A DNA stretch of 9,244 nt from Bacteroidota bacterium. GTDB taxonomy: Bacteria > Bacteroidota > Bacteroidia > Chitinophagales > LD1. Both the position numbers and the translations under genes were made by a program. The stretch covers positions 1 through 9,244 of the forward strand of contig JAEYZB010000285.1 in assembly GCA_023428205.1 (NCBI GenBank), written 5' to 3'. The notes beneath the pieces are model-generated. The model had not been told where the DNA came from. It did no database searches and saw nothing but the letters and a program-made list of their open reading frames with translations. The stretch's first letter is position 1; the number at the start of each line of letters is the position of its first letter. Below, piece after piece: positions 7,001 through 9,244 of this stretch.

Positions 7001-8583
7001 TGCGAGACGAATCCATCGTATGCCCCTCCGCGATAACTAGTGTTCCATGTGCCTGATGTTGTAGGGAAATTGTTACTCATGGTTCCTCCACAAACATATA
7101 GCTCGCCATTGGCGCGAACATCTAATGCATAGCAAGCAGCATCATTTGTGCCACCAATGTAGGTGCTCCAAAGCAGAGCCGAGCAATCGTTACTCATTTT
7201 AAATGCGCAGCCATCTTGCCCGCCACGCTTAGAATTTTGATATGCTCCACTTGAAACAGGGAAATCACTGGATTCAGTACAACTCGCTACATATATATTA
7301 TTTGCGGCATCAATATTCACTTCACCGCGATTCTGATCGCCATAGTTAAATTTCAAATTGCCAAAGGTAAATTCATCAGGATAGGAATTTATTCCGTCTT
7401 TGCCGGTTCCGCCAACGTATGTAGACCCAATCAGTGCGGTTCCGGTAGTATTAAATTTGGTAACTACGATATCAGCATCTCCATTGTAGGTGTTGTCATA
7501 AGCGTTGGTGCTTACAGGGTAGTCGGGAGAATAAGCTACTCCATATATTATTAAATTGCCTTGTGCATCTTCCACCAGCGAATGCGGTGTTTCATTATTA
7601 TTCCCGCCTAAATACGTAGAGTAAACCAATGCAGATCCGTTCGAGGTGTATTTTGTGATTCCCATATCGCAGGCATAAGCAATTCCATCTCCTGAACCGG
7701 TTGCTCCGGTGCCAGTTCCACCACGATAGACATTTTGAAATGCTCCGGCAGTAGTTGGGTATGACAAGCCTAATCCTCCGCTTACAAGTGCGCCTATATA
7801 CATGCTTCCGTCACGACCATATGTAGCGGTGTAACCCCAATTATCGGCAGTTGCCCCCGTATATGTTCCGAATGCTACGGTAGGGTCAATTATAAGTGTT
7901 TGCGAGATGTCGTAACCATTGGGAAATTCATAATAGATACTATTGGCAAAACGTTTTCTAATTACACATTTTACAATTTGTTTTTTGCCCTTAATGATTT
8001 GATACGCTACGATATTTTTTTCCGTTACATCTCCGATATTGGTTTTATAATGAATTTCTCCGTTTCTAATTTTCACTTCATTTATCCCTTCATATACCTG
8101 ATGAATCAGTGCCGGATTTGCACCCGCGTGAATGATATACTCATACGTAAACCCATTTTCATTCCCACGAACCTCCATGTCAATTCCTGGGTACAAGTTT
8201 TTAAATGTGTTTTTTCGATATAGCGGCACATTGCTTTTCCAAAAGTTTGGATTGTTGCCTATGTAATAGTTTCGGTATGCAGTTTCTTTTTCTTCGGGAA
8301 TCAATTGTTCTGTATTCCCTCCTTCAAATTTTATGCGAAAGATGTGTCCCTTTATAATGTCCGAAGCGTTTGGATTATGTGCGTGTTTGTGATGGTCAAA
8401 ATCATTTACATCAAAAGTAATTTGATTTTTCTCCAACAAAAGTTTACCCATATTCAAATCAGCAATATATTGAATGCGACTATCCCATTGTCCCATGTTT
8501 TTTGTAAATAACATAGGGTTTTCTCCCGCTCGCAGATGGGTGTGCAAAACAACGAAGGCAAAAAGCATAAAGACATTCTTCAT
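4078..8583 (-). CDS. Large T9SS-secreted surface protein: DUF7948-type N-domain, SBBP propeller, eight PKD domains, type B sorting domain
   Basis: The product is 1501 residues, counted from the ATG at 8583. A GTG six bases upstream (8589) would add two residues, but the ATG gives a cleaner signal peptide (MKNVFMLFAFVVL, cleavage likely near A19-G20). Next is a DUF7948-type domain, about 20-233 (FTKNMGQWDSRIQY near its start, LIIDPTVAFGTYTG at its end). A beta-propeller of SBBP-type blades spans about 234-748, with YSTYLGG, WSTYIGG and YGSYFGG motifs. Eight PKD domains follow (about 752-1410), then the gliding motility-associated C-terminal domain (about 1415-1501: VPIAFSPNGDGVND, RIFNRWG, ending KGNITLLR), which targets cargo to the type IX system. 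The protein should cross the inner membrane by Sec and the outer membrane by T9SS and become surface-attached or released. Its role is not known; adhesion or matrix building is plausible for this architecture. It lies downstream of gldJ on the same strand, behind its own promoter. No frameshift or stop interrupts it. Confidence 0.9.
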   Translation of the reverse strand: MKNVFMLFAFVVLHTHLRAGENPMLFTKNMGQWDSRIQYIADLNMGKLLLEKNQITFDVNDFDHHKHAHNPNASDIIKGHIFRIKFEGGNTEQLIPEEKETAYRNYYIGNNPNFWKSNVPLYRKNTFKNLYPGIDMEVRGNENGFTYEYIIHAGANPALIHQVYEGINEVKIRNGEIHYKTNIGDVTEKNIVAYQIIKGKKQIVKCVIRKRFANSIYYEFPNGYDISQTLIIDPTVAFGTYTGATADNWGYTATYGRDGSMYIGALVSGGLGLSYPTTAGAFQNVYRGGTGTGATGSGDGIAYACDMGITKYTSNGSALVYSTYLGGNNNETPHSLVEDAQGNLIIYGVAYSPDYPVSTNAYDNTYNGDADIVVTKFNTTGTALIGSTYVGGTGKDGINSYPDEFTFGNLKFNYGDQNRGEVNIDAANNIYVASCTESSDFPVSSGAYQNSKRGGQDGCAFKMSNDCSALLWSTYIGGTNDAACYALDVRANGELYVCGGTMSNNFPTTSGTWNTSYRGGAYDGFVSHISNNGTQLLHSSYIGTSGNDQVYFVKVDGNGYVYFTGQTSGSYPVISATYSNPNSGQFITKLTGALDSIAYSTVFGNGDGRPNISPTAFLVDTCKNVYVAGWGTNQANIFGFSTNMFNLPTTPDALKSSTDGHDFYAFVLAKNATGILYGSYFGGNGEQVGEHVDGGTNRFDSRGVIYEAICAGCSGNSMTPATPGVWSPTNQSSNCNLFGLKMEFNLGRTEVHVDAYPRATGCVPLTVQFNSQLYNVNNVLWDFRDGSTSTQLNPVHTFTDTGVYNVMLIGTDPNSCNITDTAYVDVWVRDDSLVANFLSDIIIDCESRTVNLSSENNSTTQYLWRFGDGTTANTSAVSHTYSQAGNYTIRLVLSDSTRCDLRDSFTTSIFVPPVIDVQISASDTQGCAPLNVSFSNNTNYPNGTYRWFFGDGDSSHLRTPNHTYLNQGTYSGVVYWDDTATCNKRDTAFFTVTVIDSFADASFVVNRQFFNCDSAHITVQSYYIGADSARWFWGDGTSSVANPATHSYISPAFDTITHILYDAKQSCHPIDTQRIIVSLTPLNADVTIPDTIGCVPFTVDFTGSSPTLTTDYFWFFGGGDSASGENVQHTFSQVGTYVVLMVARDSNVCVGIDSNYATIVVIDDFVDAQFSMNILNDCDSDLHIQFNDESINPVDFFWQFGDGTTSTLQNPEHHYTTPGTYTVTLIVTDTSRCHPIDSISYSVRLKPNSVAQFDVMNVCTGSEVVFNNSSVQSNATFNWQFGDGTISSAENPAHTYTASGSYDVIMILTDTSSCNVNDTAQQTVIVYPQPIANFVLERDTYKFETPVYFMNQSINSDTYVWNFGDGGTSTDFSPVYEYSHSVDWHQVCLEAYLTGAPCNDTICDSLFIHFVPLVGVPIAFSPNGDGVNDVVRVEGKGIIALDFRIFNRWGQQVYQGTDQNEGWDGFFKSEKQEMEVYTYLAIATMVNRQIIELKGNITLLR
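4081..4341 (-). other. Type B T9SS C-terminal sorting domain
   Basis: The last 87 residues fit the 'gliding motility-associated C-terminal domain' family. They contain VPIAFSPNGDGVND, RIFNRWGQQVY, EGWDGFF, VYTYLAIA and a final KGNITLLR. In this family the domain is recognised by the T9SS translocon and, unlike type A signals, seems not always to be fully removed. All hallmark motifs are present, so it looks functional. It directs the fate of the whole 1501-residue product. Confidence 0.9.
4354..6330 (-). repeat. Array of eight PKD (Ig-like) domains
   Basis: Eight domains of about 81-84 residues are marked by W-x-F-G-D-G cores at residues 781 (WDFRDG), 864 (WRFGDG), 947 (WFFGDG), 1031 (WFWGDG), 1114 (WFFGGG, degenerate), 1198 and 1279 (both WQFGDG) and 1361 (WNFGDG). 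Each core is followed by 'NPxHxY ... G-x-Y-x-V' strands. PKD domains are beta-sandwiches that usually act as spacers or contact modules in surface proteins. The first seven each hold two cysteines 54-55 residues apart. Domains 1, 3 and 5 share a GCxP opening, while 2, 4 and 6 share a (D/N)C(D/E)S opening, giving an alternating two-domain pattern. Domain 8 lacks the first cysteine and leads into the sorting domain. Confidence 0.88.
6340..7884 (-). repeat. Beta-propeller of about seven SBBP-type blades
   Basis: Seven recurring strand motifs of the form (aromatic)-S-T-Y-(hydrophobic)-G-G occur at residues about 238 (FGTYTG), 321 (YSTYLGG), 386 (GSTYVGG), 472 (WSTYIGG), 538 (HSSYIG), 599 (YSTVFG) and 677 (YGSYFGG), 60-90 residues apart. 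Between them come 'G-x-x-Y-x-x-G' strands (SMYIGA, NIYVAS, ELYVCG, YVYFTG, NVYVAG) and 'FPxTxxAY'-type loops. This is the SBBP pattern, and seven copies would close a seven-bladed propeller. The last blade carries a CAGC motif (residues 710-713) and an SNCNLF segment, which I recall as usual in related Bacteroidota proteins. Such propellers often bind ligands or other proteins; no ligand is evident here. Confidence 0.75.
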
Positions 8584-8605
8584 GGACACTAATTGTGTGT
8601 GCTAA

Positions 8606-8626
8606 TCCGAAGATAGGAACTTCGGA
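8606..8626 (-). promoter_or_regulatory. Perfect 7-bp hairpin in the leader of the secreted-protein gene
   Basis: Arms 8606-8612 (tccgaag) and 8620-8626 (cttcgga) are perfectly complementary around a 7-base loop. The hairpin sits just after the proposed transcription start and about 23 bases before the ATG at 8583. It could stabilise the mRNA 5' end or bind a regulator; it has no T-tract, so it is not a terminator. The structure is seen directly, and the function is inferred. Confidence 0.4.
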
Positions 8627-8628
8627 GT

Positions 8629-8660
8629 GAAAGATAAATTAAATATAGAAAGCGTTGCAA
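8629..8660 (-). promoter_or_regulatory. Promoter of the secreted-protein gene
   Basis: On the minus strand TTG (8660-8658) is followed after 21 bases by TATCTTTC (8636-8629), close to the Bacteroidota TTTG / TAnnTTTG promoter with the final G replaced by C. The start would be near 8622, with a leader of about 39 bases. The -33 element sits inside the perfect palindrome CGTTGCAACG (8653-8662), which could be an operator. A strong terminator lies just upstream, so this gene needs its own promoter. Confidence 0.5.
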
Positions 8661-8712
8661 CGGAGGTTGGAAGAAAAGGAAGTGGGTGAAAAAAATGAGG
8701 AGGATTTGCCTC

Positions 8713-8752
8713 AAAAACAAAAGCCGCTTCAATTGAAGCGGCTTTTGTTTTT
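8713..8752 (-). terminator. Strong intrinsic terminator after gldJ
   Basis: A 40-base perfect inverted repeat is centred between 8732 and 8733. Each arm is 20 bases with a GCCGCTTC core, flanked by A-runs on one side and T-runs on the other. On the minus strand it begins 22 bases after the gldJ stop codon and ends in a T-rich run, as expected for a Rho-independent terminator. The A/T flanks are symmetric, so it could work in both directions. It separates gldJ from the secreted-protein gene. Confidence 0.92.
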
Positions 8753-8773
8753 TGGAAGGACGATAGAGTGCTA

Positions 8774-9244
8774 TTAGCGTCCTGCGTATTTACGTTTTCC
8801 TTTTTCGCGGAAGTTATTCCCTCCCTTGAATTCATTTCCTGAAGGTGAACCTACGCGATCCAATGCGCAACGGAAGCCGATATCATCGGTAGAAAATGCT
8901 TGATCTAAATATCTGCGTGAACCCGGTGCAATGAAGTATGCACGGTCTTTCCATGAACCGCCTTTATATACACGCGCTTGGTCGTCAATTAATGATGAGG
9001 CTCCGTAGTTATAGTTTACAGTTGAATTTTCATCACCGTCAATATAGTTACGCACTTCACCGTCACGATAGTTTCTTCGGCTAGCGGATTCTTCTTTAGT
9101 AACCATACGAAGTTGTAAGCGTCCTAAACTATCTTTCTCAATCGTTTTTCCATCAGCATCTAAAATTTTTGTTTTGTATTGGTTACCACGGAATGTACGG
9201 AAGTCATTCGCATCAGTTGTAGTCATCGGGCGATAAACGTCCAT
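8774..9244 (-). CDS. gldJ: Gliding motility / T9SS lipoprotein GldJ (partial, N-terminus beyond the right edge)
   Basis: The last 156 residues of a minus-strand gene are present, ending at the TAA at 8776-8774. The segment RVYKGGSWKDRAYFIAPGSR (residues 91-110 of the visible part), then RRYLDQ and IGFRCALDRVGSP (122-134), is the C-terminal core of the FGE-sulfatase-like fold as found in GldJ. The related lipoprotein GldK has a different ending, so GldJ is the better call. The visible Met at the edge belongs to a 'DVYRP' stretch that is internal in GldJ, so it is not the true start. About 400 residues, including the lipoprotein signal, should lie to the right. GldJ is an outer-membrane lipoprotein needed for gliding and for stability of other Gld proteins in T9SS. 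The tail (EFKGGNNFREKGKRKYAGR) is strongly basic; in Flavobacterium the extreme C-terminus is, as I recall, important for gliding more than for secretion. Confidence 0.86.
   Translation of the reverse strand: MDVYRPMTTTDANDFRTFRGNQYKTKILDADGKTIEKDSLGRLQLRMVTKEESASRRNYRDGEVRNYIDGDENSTVNYNYGASSLIDDQARVYKGGSWKDRAYFIAPGSRRYLDQAFSTDDIGFRCALDRVGSPSGNEFKGGNNFREKGKRKYAGR

Noticed and set aside
7900..8223. A 107-residue plus-strand open frame opposite the N-terminal domain of the large secreted protein.
   Set aside because: It lies wholly antisense to a well-supported coding region, has no recognisable domain, and is rich in Phe/Ile/Asn as expected from the complement of an AT-rich gene.
8587..8589. 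GTG at 8589 as the start of the large secreted protein.
   Set aside because: The ATG six bases downstream at 8583 gives a standard start and a better signal peptide (basic residue next to the start, then the hydrophobic stretch). The GTG adds only Met-Ser.
8610..8625. The leader hairpin on the minus strand contains GAAGTTCCTAT, which matches most of one arm of the yeast FRT recombination site.
   Set aside because: Only one partial arm is present, with no second arm or spacer core in the right arrangement. The match arises from the local inverted repeat and is most likely chance.
8602..8835. A 77-residue minus-strand open frame between gldJ and the secreted-protein gene.
   Set aside because: It overlaps the end of gldJ, runs through the strong terminator hairpin and the promoter, and has no protein-like features.

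Overview
The window looks like the chromosome of a Bacteroidota bacterium. The right edge carries the C-terminal part of the gliding/type IX secretion lipoprotein GldJ. Next to it is a very large secreted protein that ends in the 'gliding motility-associated' (type B) T9SS sorting domain. Upstream regions show the phylum's AT-rich -7 boxes of TAnnTTTG type and no clear Shine-Dalgarno sequences. The sequence alone does not fix the family.

Layout, left to right. (1) 1-199, minus: 5' part of a hotdog-fold acyl-CoA thioesterase, cut by the window edge. (2) 200-278: short divergent promoter region. (3) 279-1187 and 1189-3954, plus: a tight two-gene unit one base apart. It encodes a GT-A-fold glycosyltransferase with a DND motif and a 921-residue polytopic GT-C/TMTC-like membrane protein with C-terminal TPRs. 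(4) 3955-4077: convergent gap with only a weak hairpin. (5) 4078-8583, minus: a 1501-residue T9SS cargo protein. Its order is signal peptide, N-terminal DUF7948-type domain, SBBP-type beta-propeller with about seven blades, eight PKD domains and the type B sorting domain. (6) 8584-8773: promoter, leader hairpin and a very strong terminator. (7) 8774-9244, minus: the end of gldJ, running off the right edge.

How the parts may work together. GldJ belongs to the machinery that drives gliding and T9SS export, and the gene after its terminator encodes an evident T9SS client with its own promoter. The convergent pair encodes a cytosolic-type sugar transferase and a membrane GT-C enzyme of the kind that transfers lipid-linked sugars to exported proteins. 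The PKD array of the client is rich in D-(S/T)-(A/I/L/V/M/T) tripeptides, the Bacteroidota O-glycosylation motif. A locus that both exports and glycosylates a surface protein is therefore possible, but it is inferred from adjacency and motif content only.

The best-supported unusual structure is inside the PKD array. Seven of eight domains carry a cysteine pair at an almost fixed spacing of 54-55 residues, and the domains alternate between two types (A-B-A-B-A-B). I found no CRISPR array, tRNA, rRNA, insertion sequence or phage gene, and no clear new defence or mobile system.
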